40,073 nucleotides of DNA, taken from the NCBI GenBank assembly GCA_021824285.1, contig JAKAKZ010000007.1:1-40073 (forward strand), in the 5' to 3' direction. A program made the position numbers and the translations under genes. Below are positions 1 to 8,225 of the stretch, one piece after another (position 1 is the stretch's first letter; the number at the start of each line of letters is the position of its first letter). The stretch is from a bacterium. GTDB lineage: Bacteria; Patescibacteriota; Patescibacteriia; SG8-24. Below the pieces are notes generated by a model. It was not told where the DNA came from and ran no database searches. It saw nothing but the letters and a program-made list of their open reading frames with translations.

Positions 1-2
1 AA

Positions 3-161
3 ATGCGCACACCGTACATGCTGGTCATCGGCGACAAGGAAAAGTCGCTCAAGAAGCTGAACGTCCGCATCCGCGGCAAGCAGAAGGAGAAGCCGATGGC
101 GCTCAAGAGCTTCATCGCGGCCGTCCAGAAGGAGATCGCGGGGCGGAAGATGACGCCGTAG
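3..161 (+). CDS. thrS: Threonyl-tRNA synthetase, C-terminal fragment (5' truncated by window)
   Basis: Frame from nt 3 reads MRTPYMLVIGDKEKSLKKLNVRIRGKQKEKPMALKSFIAAVQKEIAGRKMTP*, resembling the ThrS anticodon-binding domain C-terminus (PYMLVIGDKE..VR.R). Confidence 0.7.
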   Translation: MRTPYMLVIGDKEKSLKKLNVRIRGKQKEKPMALKSFIAAVQKEIAGRKMTP

Positions 162-220
162 GGGGAGTTTGGAGCGGGGAGCGTGTAGTCTGGAGCCAGC
201 GTCGGAAATTGAGAACATAA

Positions 221-247
221 GAATCGCCCAGCTCCGCTGGGCGATTT
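221..247. terminator. Bidirectional intrinsic terminator between convergent genes
   Basis: gaatcgcccag-ctcc-gctgggcgatttt hairpin flanked by A/T tracts. Confidence 0.75.
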
Positions 248-301
248 TGATACGTTCCTCTTTCAATCTCCAACTCCAAACTCCAGACTCCACGCTTCCG
301 A

Positions 302-1474
302 TCAGCGCACCTTCACGCTGCCGCCGCCGGATTTCGGCGCGTTGCCGCCGCGGCCCAGACGGCGCAGGTAGGCGTTCTTGGAATCGCTCTCGCGCTTTTT
401 CTTGCGGCGCGCGGCCTCTTCCGGATCGTCGATCTCCAGCTGCCGCTCCTCGAGCGCGGTGCGGATGTCGAGCATCGCGGCCCGCTTATCCGCGTGCGTG
501 CCCACGAGGGCCACGAACTGGTCGAACTGTTCCGGACGCTGGAAACGCAGGAGGTCATTGAGGCGGCGGCCCCACCAGGTCACCTGCCGCCGCTCGTATT
601 CCTCTTCCGTCAGGCCCAGCTCTTTTTCGAGGCCGCGCAGGCGCGCGTCCATGTTTTCGGCCTGGCTCTCGTAGCGCTTGAGGTCCTTCTCTAAACGGTC
701 GATTTCCGGATCGATGCGTTCGACCCGTTTGGCGCGGGCAGCGCGCTCCTTAGACTTGTCCAGCTCCGCGCGCAGCGATGCTTCGAAGGGAGAAACCTTG
801 CCCTCTTCGGCGGCGATCTCCTTGGCTAGGCGACGTCCGACGTCTTCTGGCGTCTCCTTGACGCCTTTGACGCTGACCAGCTTGCCCGGTTCAATTTTTT
901 TGAAGGCCTCATCGACCTCCTTTTCCGAGATGCCCTCGAGAGCTTCCGGCGGCGGGGGCGGTGGTTCCACCTGGCCGATGATGTCCTCGTCCGCGACCTC
1001 ATCCGGCGCGCCGATGTCCTTGCGGAGCGTCTTGCGTCCTTTGCCCGGCAGCCTGACGGCACCCGGGGCCTGTTTCTCGTCGACAATCACTTTCGGCTCT
1101 TCTGGCGCTTCCACGGTAATCTCGAAATCAGGCTCGCCGCCGGCTTTGGCGGCCTGCTCTTTCAGGATTTGCTCGTCCGTCATGGCCTCATCCACGTCCT
1201 CGTCGGCCGCTTCCGGCATGCTCATGATGGCGGCGTCGACTTTGCGCTCCAACGCGAGAATTTCTTTGTCCACGCGCGCCAGCTCGGCGTCAACGTTTTG
1301 CGCCTTCAGGTGGTCCCGGGCAATCTCGATATCGGCCTTGAATTTCTGCAGGTCATCTATTTTCTGCCTCCAGGCGCCGATTTTATCGGCGTCCGTCGAC
1401 CGCGGCGCGGACTCTGGCGCGCGGCCCGCCTTTTTCGGTTCCGTCCGCTCGCGCTTGATTTCCGGATTGGTCAT
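302..1474 (-). CDS. Hypothetical highly charged coiled-coil protein
   Basis: 390-aa ORF, ATG start, Glu/Lys/Arg-rich with coiled-coil-like heptads and a poly-Pro stretch; the opposite-strand ORFs are low-complexity Ser/Arg-rich. Confidence 0.75.
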   Translation of the reverse strand: MTNPEIKRERTEPKKAGRAPESAPRSTDADKIGAWRQKIDDLQKFKADIEIARDHLKAQNVDAELARVDKEILALERKVDAAIMSMPEAADEDVDEAMTDEQILKEQAAKAGGEPDFEITVEAPEEPKVIVDEKQAPGAVRLPGKGRKTLRKDIGAPDEVADEDIIGQVEPPPPPPEALEGISEKEVDEAFKKIEPGKLVSVKGVKETPEDVGRRLAKEIAAEEGKVSPFEASLRAELDKSKERAARAKRVERIDPEIDRLEKDLKRYESQAENMDARLRGLEKELGLTEEEYERRQVTWWGRRLNDLLRFQRPEQFDQFVALVGTHADKRAAMLDIRTALEERQLEIDDPEEAARRKKKRESDSKNAYLRRLGRGGNAPKSGGGSVKVR

Positions 1475-1625
1475 AGTCTGGTGCCGATTAGCGGCGAAAG
1501 CTCTCGCCGGCTGGTCTATACTTATTTTATCACGTTTTCCGGTTTAACGTAGTGGGCCGGCTCTCCGTCGCCAAGCGGGAACGGTTGACCTCCGCCCCAA
1601 ATTAGGCTAACTTAAGCCCACTGAT

Positions 1626-3002
1626 ATGTCCCGCGGCAAATACCACATCCTGACCTTCGGCTGCCAGATGAACAAGTCCGATTCCGAGCGGCTGGCGGCC
1701 ATCCTGAACCGTATCGGTCTCACGGAGACCGGCGACGAACAGCAGGCTGACGTCATCCTGCTGAATTCGTGTTCCGTACGCCAGACCGCCGAGGACCGCA
1801 TCTACGGCCAGGTGGGCAAGTTCGCGGAACTGCGGGCCAAGAAGCCGAACTTGATCGTCGGCGTGACCGGCTGCATGGCCGGCCGCGACAAGAACGGCAA
1901 GATGCGCGCGAAGCTTCCGGGCGCGGACCTCTTTTTCCCGACCCGCGACATGGTCCTCCTGCCGCGCTGGATTGCCGGCCTGAACCCGGACCTCGTGGAT
2001 CCGGTCGAGCTCGGCGACGACTATCTGAAGCTCACGCCGCAGTACGCCAACACCGTGCAGGCGTACGTCTCCGTACAGACCGGCTGCAACAAGTTCTGCA
2101 CCTACTGCGTGGTGCCGCACGCCCGCGGCCTGGAGCGCAACCGGCCGGCCGCGGACATCCTGACCGAAGTGCAGGGGCTCGCCGACCGCGGCGCGCTGGA
2201 GATCACGCTCTTGGGCCAGGCCGTGAACGCCTACAAGGCTCCGGACCGCTCATCTTTTTCGGCGGCCAATCCCTACAAGGACGATTACGCGGCCCTGCTT
2301 TGGGAGATCAACCGGATTTCCGGCATCCGTCGTCTGCACTGGACCGCGCCGTACCCGACGCACATGACCGAGGAGGTCATCGACGCCCTGACGCTGCCGA
2401 AGCAGGTCAATTACCTGCATCTGCCGGTCCAGGCCGGCAACGACGAGGTCCTGAAGCGCATGAATCGCCGCTACACCTCGGCCCAGTATCTGGAGATCGT
2501 CGGCCGCATCCGCACCGCCCGTCCGAACATCGCACTCGGTACGGATATCATCGTCGGCTTCTGCGGCGAGACGCCGGAGCAGTTCGAGGACACCGTCGCC
2601 CTACATAAGGAGGCTGATTTCGACATCTCCTACCACGCCATGTACAGCACGCGGTCGGGCACGCTGGCGCATCAGTACCTCAAGGACGATGTGGCGCCGG
2701 CCGAGAAGAAACGCCGTTGGAACGTACTGCAGGAGCTGATGGAGGAGACTGTTTTGCGCAAGAACCAGGCCTACGTCGGGCGCGAAGTCGAGGTGCTCGT
2801 GGACGAGTGGTCCAAGGGCTATGCCGTGGGCAATTCTCGCGAGATGAAACGCGTGCAGTTCGCCGCGCCGTCCGACTGCCGCGGCCAGCTCGTGAACGTG
2901 AAGGTCGAGACCGCGCTCGAGTGGCTGCTTAAGGGTCAGGCAACGGAAAACGCCCCCATCTCGATGGCCGAGGCGCTGGCGGGCCGCAATTTGGTGCGCT
3001 GA
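1626..3002 (+). CDS. miaB: tRNA-2-methylthio-N6-dimethylallyladenosine synthase (radical SAM methylthiotransferase)
   Basis: N-terminal YHILTFGCQMNKSDSERLAAIL, radical SAM motif TGCNKFCTYCVVPHARG, C-terminal TRAM-like region. Confidence 0.92.
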   Translation: MSRGKYHILTFGCQMNKSDSERLAAILNRIGLTETGDEQQADVILLNSCSVRQTAEDRIYGQVGKFAELRAKKPNLIVGVTGCMAGRDKNGKMRAKLPGADLFFPTRDMVLLPRWIAGLNPDLVDPVELGDDYLKLTPQYANTVQAYVSVQTGCNKFCTYCVVPHARGLERNRPAADILTEVQGLADRGALEITLLGQAVNAYKAPDRSSFSAANPYKDDYAALLWEINRISGIRRLHWTAPYPTHMTEEVIDALTLPKQVNYLHLPVQAGNDEVLKRMNRRYTSAQYLEIVGRIRTARPNIALGTDIIVGFCGETPEQFEDTVALHKEADFDISYHAMYSTRSGTLAHQYLKDDVAPAEKKRRWNVLQELMEETVLRKNQAYVGREVEVLVDEWSKGYAVGNSREMKRVQFAAPSDCRGQLVNVKVETALEWLLKGQATENAPISMAEALAGRNLVR

Positions 3003-3003
3003 T

Positions 3004-3948
3004 ATGTCCGTCAGCCGTCATCCTTCGCTACTGCCGAAGGCGCTTATGGTTCTCGGCCCCACGGCTTCCGGCAAGACCGACTTGGCTATCGCCATAGCCA
3101 AGAAGTTTCGCGGCGAAATCATCTCCATCGATTCACGCCAGATGTATCGCGGTCTGGAGATCGGCGCCGCGATTCCGTCGGGCAAATGGGCGAAGCGGGG
3201 GAGCCGCCGCGTTTTTGTCGTGGACGGCGTACCGCATCATCTGCTCGCGTTCCGTTCGCCGGCTAAGCCGCTCACGGCCGCGGAAGTCAAAGAGCAGGCC
3301 GTCGCTGCTGCCCGCGATATCGTCCGGCGCAAACGGCTACCGATCTTCTGCGGCGGCACCGGCCTCTATGCCGACGCCATCTCCCGTAATTTCGCCATCC
3401 CGGAAGTCGAACCGGACCCGGTATTCCGCGCCCAGCTAGCCAAGCGGGGGACGGCGGAGCTGTTCGCCGAACTCCGCAAAAAGGACGCGGCCTACGCCGA
3501 GCGCATCTCGCCGCAGAACCGCCGTTACATCACGCGGGCGTTCGAGGTCATGGCCGCCACCGGCCGGAAGTTTTCGGAGCAGCAGGCGGAGGGTCAGGCG
3601 CTGTTCCGCTTCCTGAAGATAGGAGTCAGCCGGCCGCGGATCGAGCTGTACCGCCGCATCGACCGGCGCGTGGATGCCATGATGGCCGCCGGCCTGCTGG
3701 AAGAGGCGCGAAAACTTGGCCGCCGCTACGGCTGGGACGGTCAGGTCATGACGAGTCTGGGCCACCGCCAGCTCGGACAGTTCTTGCGCGGGGAAATCGC
3801 GCTGGAGGAGGCAATCGGTCTGATAAAAAAACTCACGCGCCACTACGCCAAGCGCCAATTGACCTGGTTCAAGCGCGATTCAGGCATCTGTTGGGTCAAA
3901 AATAGGGCCGCGGCCTTCAGATCGGTTTCTGACTTTCTGAAAGGCTGA
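3004..3948 (+). CDS. miaA: tRNA dimethylallyltransferase
   Basis: P-loop GPTASGKTDLAIAIA, ISIDSRQMYRGLEIG, FCGGTGLYADAI; starts 1 nt after the miaB stop (TGATATG). Confidence 0.9.
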   Translation: MSVSRHPSLLPKALMVLGPTASGKTDLAIAIAKKFRGEIISIDSRQMYRGLEIGAAIPSGKWAKRGSRRVFVVDGVPHHLLAFRSPAKPLTAAEVKEQAVAAARDIVRRKRLPIFCGGTGLYADAISRNFAIPEVEPDPVFRAQLAKRGTAELFAELRKKDAAYAERISPQNRRYITRAFEVMAATGRKFSEQQAEGQALFRFLKIGVSRPRIELYRRIDRRVDAMMAAGLLEEARKLGRRYGWDGQVMTSLGHRQLGQFLRGEIALEEAIGLIKKLTRHYAKRQLTWFKRDSGICWVKNRAAAFRSVSDFLKG

Positions 3949-3980
3949 AAAAGTTTTTTTTCGCCCCGCGCACAGTACTC

Positions 3981-4008
3981 AAAAAATAGCTTAACTAAGC
4001 TATTTTTT
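3981..4008. terminator. A/T-rich bidirectional terminator hairpin
   Basis: aaaaaatagctt-aact-aagctatttttt, perfect 12-bp stem; outer tcgcccc (3961-3967) pairs with ggggcga (4016-4022). Confidence 0.75.
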
Positions 4009-4061
4009 GTCAATAGGGGCGAGTTTATTTGACAGGGCATCTAGCCTTATTCCGCCTTATT

Positions 4062-4070
4062 TGCTATACT
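4062..4070 (+). promoter_or_regulatory. Extended -10 promoter TGCTATACT
   Basis: TGCTATACT upstream of the 57-aa zinc-ribbon gene; the same 9-mer recurs elsewhere in the window. Confidence 0.5.
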
Positions 4071-4158
4071 GTTGATAGTTAATTCTTCCTTATTGCGGAC
4101 GCGGCGTCGGTGGCCAATAGGCCATTAAGGCGCGTAAGCGGTCGCAGCCATCACGTTT

Positions 4159-4332
4159 ATGGCCGAAGCAGTCATCGGTTACTGCGTTAAGTGCAAGGAG
4201 AAGCGCGAGATGAAGGACGCCCAGAAGATTGAAATGCCCGCGAAGGGCGGCGGCACTCGCCCGGCGATGAAGGGCGTCTGCGTTGCCTGCGGCACCGGCA
4301 TGTTCAAGATCCTGCCGAAGGACGCGAAATAA
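4159..4332 (+). CDS. DUF5679-like zinc-ribbon miniprotein (57 aa)
   Basis: Manual translation MAEAVIGYCVKCKEKREMKDAQKIEMPAKGGGTRPAMKGVCVACGTGMFKILPKDAK*: two CxxC knuckles with YCVKC-KREMKD and G.C.ACGT.MFKI; promoter upstream and terminator directly downstream. Missing from the ORF track because it is under 60 aa. Confidence 0.85.
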   Translation: MAEAVIGYCVKCKEKREMKDAQKIEMPAKGGGTRPAMKGVCVACGTGMFKILPKDAK

Positions 4333-4345
4333 GAATCGACCACAG

Positions 4346-4375
4346 AAAACCCCGCCTTAACCGGCGGGGTTTTTC
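4346..4375 (+). terminator. Intrinsic terminator
   Basis: aaaccccgcc-ttaa-ccggcggggttttt directly after the 57-aa gene. Confidence 0.85.
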
Positions 4376-4384
4376 GTTCAGCCG

Positions 4385-4433
4385 GCGCGGTCCGCCACAG
4401 GCACGCGTCGGTCCGTCCGGCGACGGACCGCGC
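4385..4433. repeat. Nested palindromic element, type 2
   Basis: Outer arms gcgcggtcc / ggaccgcgc and inner hairpin ggtccgtc-cggc-gacggacc; 3' half resembles 9979-10014. Confidence 0.45.
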
Positions 4434-4513
4434 TAAGCCTCGGCGCTTCACATGAGAACGGTCTTCGTAGCGCTTGAAGGTTTTGGTTTAGAGTTTCTCC
4501 GCCACTTATGTCT

Positions 4514-4548
4514 AGTCAAAGAAGGCGGGGTCCCGCCAACGGCGGGAA
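4514..4548 (+). repeat. REP-like palindromic element, copy 1
   Basis: agtcaaagaaggcggggtcccgcc-aac-ggcggga. Confidence 0.7.
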
Positions 4549-4582
4549 ATGTTTAGATTCCTGTTTACTTCAGTAAGGCATC

Positions 4583-4611
4583 AAAAATCGCGCCTGTCGG
4601 CGCGATTTTTT
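4583..4611. terminator. Bidirectional intrinsic terminator
   Basis: aaaaatcgcgcc-tgtc-ggcgcgatttttt. Confidence 0.8.
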
Positions 4612-4659
4612 CTTTCACTTTTAATCCTCTACACCTCTAAACCCTTAAACCCGATTCAA

Positions 4660-6186
4660 TCACTTCAACTTCGCCAGTTCCGCCTCAATCAACCGCCGCG
4701 CTTCCTCCGGCGGCGCTTTGCCTTTGGTCATCTTCATCATCTGACCGACTAGGAATTGGATGGCGTTGGCCTTGCCGCCGCGCCAGTCCTCGACCACTTT
4801 GGGGTTGGCGACGATGACGTTGGCCGCTACGGAGGCGAGTTCGCTCGTGTCGCTCATGGCACCGAGGCCCTGGGCGTTCATGATGTCCGAGGGATCGCCG
4901 CCGTTCCTGACCATTTCGGTCAGGATGACGAGGGCGTTCGGTCCGGTCACTTTCTTGGCGTGGATGAGCGTCAGTAGCTCGGCGAAGTTCTCCGCGTCGG
5001 TCTTGCTTTCCTCGAAGGTAAGTTTGAGTTCGGTCAGCACGCCGTTCAGCTTAGTGAGCAGCCAACCGGAAACCAGCCGGGCCATCTCCGGCTTGAGCGT
5101 CTCCAGGTCAGCGCCCTTCTGTTCGCTCTGGATCCAGGCAGCCAGTTCGGAAAACACCTTTTCCGCGAAGTCCGCGAGCGGCGCATCGTCCACGAGCGTG
5201 CGCGCGTCCGCCGGCGCCAGACCGTATTCCTCGACGAGGCGCGCGCGGCGCTGGGCCGGCAGTTCCGGTACGCGCGGGCGCATCTCTTCGATGATGGCAT
5301 CCAGGTTCATGGTCAGCAGGTCCGGCTCGGGGAAGTAGCGGTAGTCGCTCGAACCCTCTTTGGTGCGCTGCTCCACGGTGATGCCGCGCACGTCGTCCCA
5401 GCCGCGGGTCGCCTGCTTGGTCGGCGGTTTGCCGTCGAGCCAGAGCTTGGTCTGCCGCTGGATCTCGTATTCCAGCGCCCGCTCCACGGACCGGAAGGAG
5501 TTGATGTTCTTGACCTCGGTTTTGGCGTTCAGTACCGGTGCGCGCTCGCCCGGGCCCTCCGCCACCTCGCGCAGCGAGATGTTGGCATCGCAGCGCAGGT
5601 GCCCCTTCTCCATGTCCGCGTCCGAGACGCCGAGATAGCGCATGATGAGCCGCAGTTCCTGCAGGAAGAGCTTGGCCTCAAGCGGGGAGCGGAAGTCCGG
5701 CTCCGTGACGATTTCCGCCAGCGGCGTGCCGGCGCGGTTGTAGTCCACGAGCGACGATTTGCCGTCCTCGCTGTGCATCAGTTTGGCCGCGTCCTCTTCG
5801 AGGTGCACGCGGGTCAGGCGCACTTTGGCGGTCCGCTTGAGGTTGCCAACGTCCGGCACTTCGAATTCCAGGGTGCCGCCGGCGACAATCGGCTGGTCGA
5901 ACTGCGAGATTTGGTAGCCTTTGGGCAGGTCCGGATAGAAGTAGTTCTTGCGGTCGAATTTGGAGCGTCCCGCGACTTGGCTCCCGAGCGCCAAACCGAT
6001 CAGTGCGCCGAAGCGGACCGCTTGGGCGTTGACGTTCGGCAGCGTGCCGGGATGCCCCATGCAGACCGGGCAGACGGTCACGTTGGGTGCCTCGTATTCG
6101 CCGCGGTTGGAGCAGCCGCAGAACATCTTAGAGGCCGTCTTCAGTTGGACGTGGATTTCCAGGCCGATGACCGGTTCGAGTTTCAT
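4660..6186 (-). CDS. gatB: Aspartyl/glutamyl-tRNA(Asn/Gln) amidotransferase subunit B
   Basis: MKLEPVIGLEIHVQLKTASKMFCGCSN..VCPVCMGHPGTLPNVN; DYNRAGTPLAEIVTEPD; the ATG at 6186 is preferred over the upstream extension in the track. Confidence 0.95.
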   Translation of the reverse strand: MKLEPVIGLEIHVQLKTASKMFCGCSNRGEYEAPNVTVCPVCMGHPGTLPNVNAQAVRFGALIGLALGSQVAGRSKFDRKNYFYPDLPKGYQISQFDQPIVAGGTLEFEVPDVGNLKRTAKVRLTRVHLEEDAAKLMHSEDGKSSLVDYNRAGTPLAEIVTEPDFRSPLEAKLFLQELRLIMRYLGVSDADMEKGHLRCDANISLREVAEGPGERAPVLNAKTEVKNINSFRSVERALEYEIQRQTKLWLDGKPPTKQATRGWDDVRGITVEQRTKEGSSDYRYFPEPDLLTMNLDAIIEEMRPRVPELPAQRRARLVEEYGLAPADARTLVDDAPLADFAEKVFSELAAWIQSEQKGADLETLKPEMARLVSGWLLTKLNGVLTELKLTFEESKTDAENFAELLTLIHAKKVTGPNALVILTEMVRNGGDPSDIMNAQGLGAMSDTSELASVAANVIVANPKVVEDWRGGKANAIQFLVGQMMKMTKGKAPPEEARRLIEAELAKLK

Positions 6187-6267
6187 AGCGGATAGGGTCG
6201 GAATTGCGGTTCTTCGGATAGCGAAAAGAATACTACAGCCTAAAACCGCCAATCGGCAACCGGCGCC

Positions 6268-7023
6268 TTACAGGTGCCGCTTGAGGTCGTGCCACAGGAT
6301 GAGGTCGGCGGCGAAAAACAGCGGCAACGTCAGGGCGTAGACTACGCGCTGGACGGTTTCGACGAGCAGGGAAGTGCCGTCGGAAGTGATGGTCGTGGCG
6401 CTCTGTGCCGTGAAGAACAGCCCGGGATTGCCGACGGCGGCGCCGAACACCAGATAGATCACCGAGGAGGCGAGCTTGGCCAGCAGGGAGAGCGCGATGG
6501 TCGTCAGGATGAGCCGTCCCAGTACCGCCCAGAAGCGGTTGCGGACCGCCTTGCGGCTCATGGACAGCGCAGCCGCGCCATGGCGCTCATCTTCGACGAC
6601 GGCATAGCCGACGAAGTGGTAATGGACCATGGCGATGAGGCCCGGGATGATGAGGAGCAGGGTCCAGCCGAAAATCGCCAGGCCCGACAGGAAACCGGCC
6701 CAGATGAAAGGCAGTAGCTTGTGGGCCCCCTCAAGCAGGGAGTGCCGGACAGAGGCCGTGCGGCCGCGCAGCGTGCGCGACACGTGATCCATGAGCCCGG
6801 TCGTGAGAGTGAAGGCCGCTAGCCCCAGCGGGATCAGGAAAGCCAGATAGGTGAACAGCCGCACCGTCTTGTCCGCGATGGTGGTGATCACCACGCGGTC
6901 CACGGCCCAACTGGCCACGGCGAGCAGGCCGAACCAGACGGCGAATTCGCCGTAAGCCCGCACGTTGCGGCGGTAGTGGCGAAGCGAACCGATGATGATG
7001 TCACCGGGAGAGATGAGGGGCAT
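6268..7023 (-). CDS. Multi-pass membrane protein, hypothetical
   Basis: 251-aa ORF with several hydrophobic helices (FGLLAVASWAVDRV, TYLAFLIPLGLAAFTL, FIWAGFLSGLAIFGWTLLLIIPGLIAMV). Confidence 0.75.
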   Translation of the reverse strand: MPLISPGDIIIGSLRHYRRNVRAYGEFAVWFGLLAVASWAVDRVVITTIADKTVRLFTYLAFLIPLGLAAFTLTTGLMDHVSRTLRGRTASVRHSLLEGAHKLLPFIWAGFLSGLAIFGWTLLLIIPGLIAMVHYHFVGYAVVEDERHGAAALSMSRKAVRNRFWAVLGRLILTTIALSLLAKLASSVIYLVFGAAVGNPGLFFTAQSATTITSDGTSLLVETVQRVVYALTLPLFFAADLILWHDLKRHL

Positions 7024-7075
7024 TGGGCGGGTTTAGGGGTTTAGAAGTTTCCCCGTCACTTAACTTTGTTTTATA

Positions 7076-7104
7076 GAAGGCGGGGTCCCGCCCAAAAGGC
7101 GGGA
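7076..7104 (+). repeat. REP-like palindromic element, copy 2
   Basis: gaaggcggggtcccgcc-caaaa-ggcggga. Confidence 0.7.
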
Positions 7105-7175
7105 AGGTGTTTAGTGGTCATTGATTCGATTCTTAATGGTTTAACCACTCAGCCGCTTAACCGCTTCACAGACGC

Positions 7176-7184
7176 ATCATAGCA
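7176..7184 (-). promoter_or_regulatory. Extended -10 promoter TGCTATGAT
   Basis: Minus-strand TGCTATGAT upstream of the 7023 start. Confidence 0.4.
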
Positions 7185-7318
7185 AATTATAGGCTGGGTG
7201 GGGTAGGCGGGGTGGGTGTTGAGATGTCAGAGATCAGATATCGGATATCGGAATCGGTGGACGCGCGTGATCTCCCACATCTGTTCTCTGATCTCGGTTG
7301 TGAAGTTACTAAGTAACG

Positions 7319-7342
7319 AAAAAACCGCCACAAGGGGCGGCT
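7319..7342 (-). terminator. Intrinsic terminator downstream of tmk
   Basis: Minus strand reads gccgccccttgtggcggttttttc. Confidence 0.6.
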
Positions 7343-7348
7343 GGAGAT

Positions 7349-8038
7349 TTATTCTGCCTGCGCGGCTATGGGCGCCTCCGCCGACAAGAGCGGTCGGACG
7401 ACGGCCCAGACCTTCTCGTGGATCTCGTCCACGGAGAGCAGACGACCGTTCTCCACGCACTCAACGAGCGCGAATCCGGGGAAAGAGCGGGCCATCTCGA
7501 CGTAGGTGGCCTCGGCCCGTTCCAGGTGGCCCGGGTCGGCCTCGTGCGCATCCTTGGCGTTGCCGCGCCGGTCGACGAGAGTCGCGGCCACGGCGGCGGG
7601 CACGTGCAGGATGATGTTCAGGTCCGGACGCGGCAGGGCGTTTTGGCCGAACTCCAGTTCGTCCTCCCAGCGGAAGAACTCGCGCCGCTCCTGCGGGTCG
7701 CGGATCTTGCCGCCCTGGTGCCCCATGTTCGAGGCGACGAAGCGGTCGGCCACGACGTGCCGGCCGGCCTCGAGCCAGGACTCGATCTGCGGCTTGGCCG
7801 CGAGGCGGTCCTCGGCGTAGTAGAGCGAGGCCGTGCGCGGGTCGATGGCGTCGGCCGGACCGTACTTGCCGGCCAGGTACTCCTCGACCTTCTTGGCGCT
7901 CGGTTTCCCGTACTGCGGGAAGGAGATGGTTTCGACCGAAAAGCCCTCATCGCGCAGGCGACGGATGAGCCGCTCGGTCTGGGTCTTCTTGCCGGAACCG
8001 TCGGTTCCGTCGATTACGAAGAATTTTCCGTGTGGCAT
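7349..8038 (-). CDS. tmk: Thymidylate (dTMP) kinase
   Basis: FFVIDGTDGSGKKTQTERLIRRL; YYAEDRLA; VVADRFVASNMGHQG; good SD (ggaaagggaggaaaccatg). Confidence 0.88.
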   Translation of the reverse strand: MPHGKFFVIDGTDGSGKKTQTERLIRRLRDEGFSVETISFPQYGKPSAKKVEEYLAGKYGPADAIDPRTASLYYAEDRLAAKPQIESWLEAGRHVVADRFVASNMGHQGGKIRDPQERREFFRWEDELEFGQNALPRPDLNIILHVPAAVAATLVDRRGNAKDAHEADPGHLERAEATYVEMARSFPGFALVECVENGRLLSVDEIHEKVWAVVRPLLSAEAPIAAQAE

Positions 8039-8192
8039 GGTTTCCTCCCTTTCCTGATGATGGGGGATTGTAAAGGAACTATCAATCGGCGTTTTCGCGT
8101 CCGGTGGTGGATAACTCCATCCGGCGGTCGCGCTGGCGGAAAAGCGGTTATTACCCGGCGCTTTTTCTCCGTTTCGGTGCGTTATTTATATA

Positions 8193-8222
8193 GAAAACCC
8201 CGCGACCGTGTCGCGGGGGTTA
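8193..8222 (-). terminator. Intrinsic terminator after the ThyX-like gene
   Basis: aacccccgcgacacggtcgcggggttttc on the minus strand. Confidence 0.7.
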
Positions 8223-8225
8223 AGC

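Noticed and set aside
678-1547. 289-aa plus-strand ORF (Ser-rich)
   Set aside because: Antisense to the charged coiled-coil gene; Ser/Arg richness reflects complementing Glu/Lys/Ala codons.
4029-4034. TTGACA as -35 box for the zinc-ribbon gene promoter
   Set aside because: Spacing to TATACT is 30 nt, far from the 17-nt optimum; the extended -10 is the better explanation.
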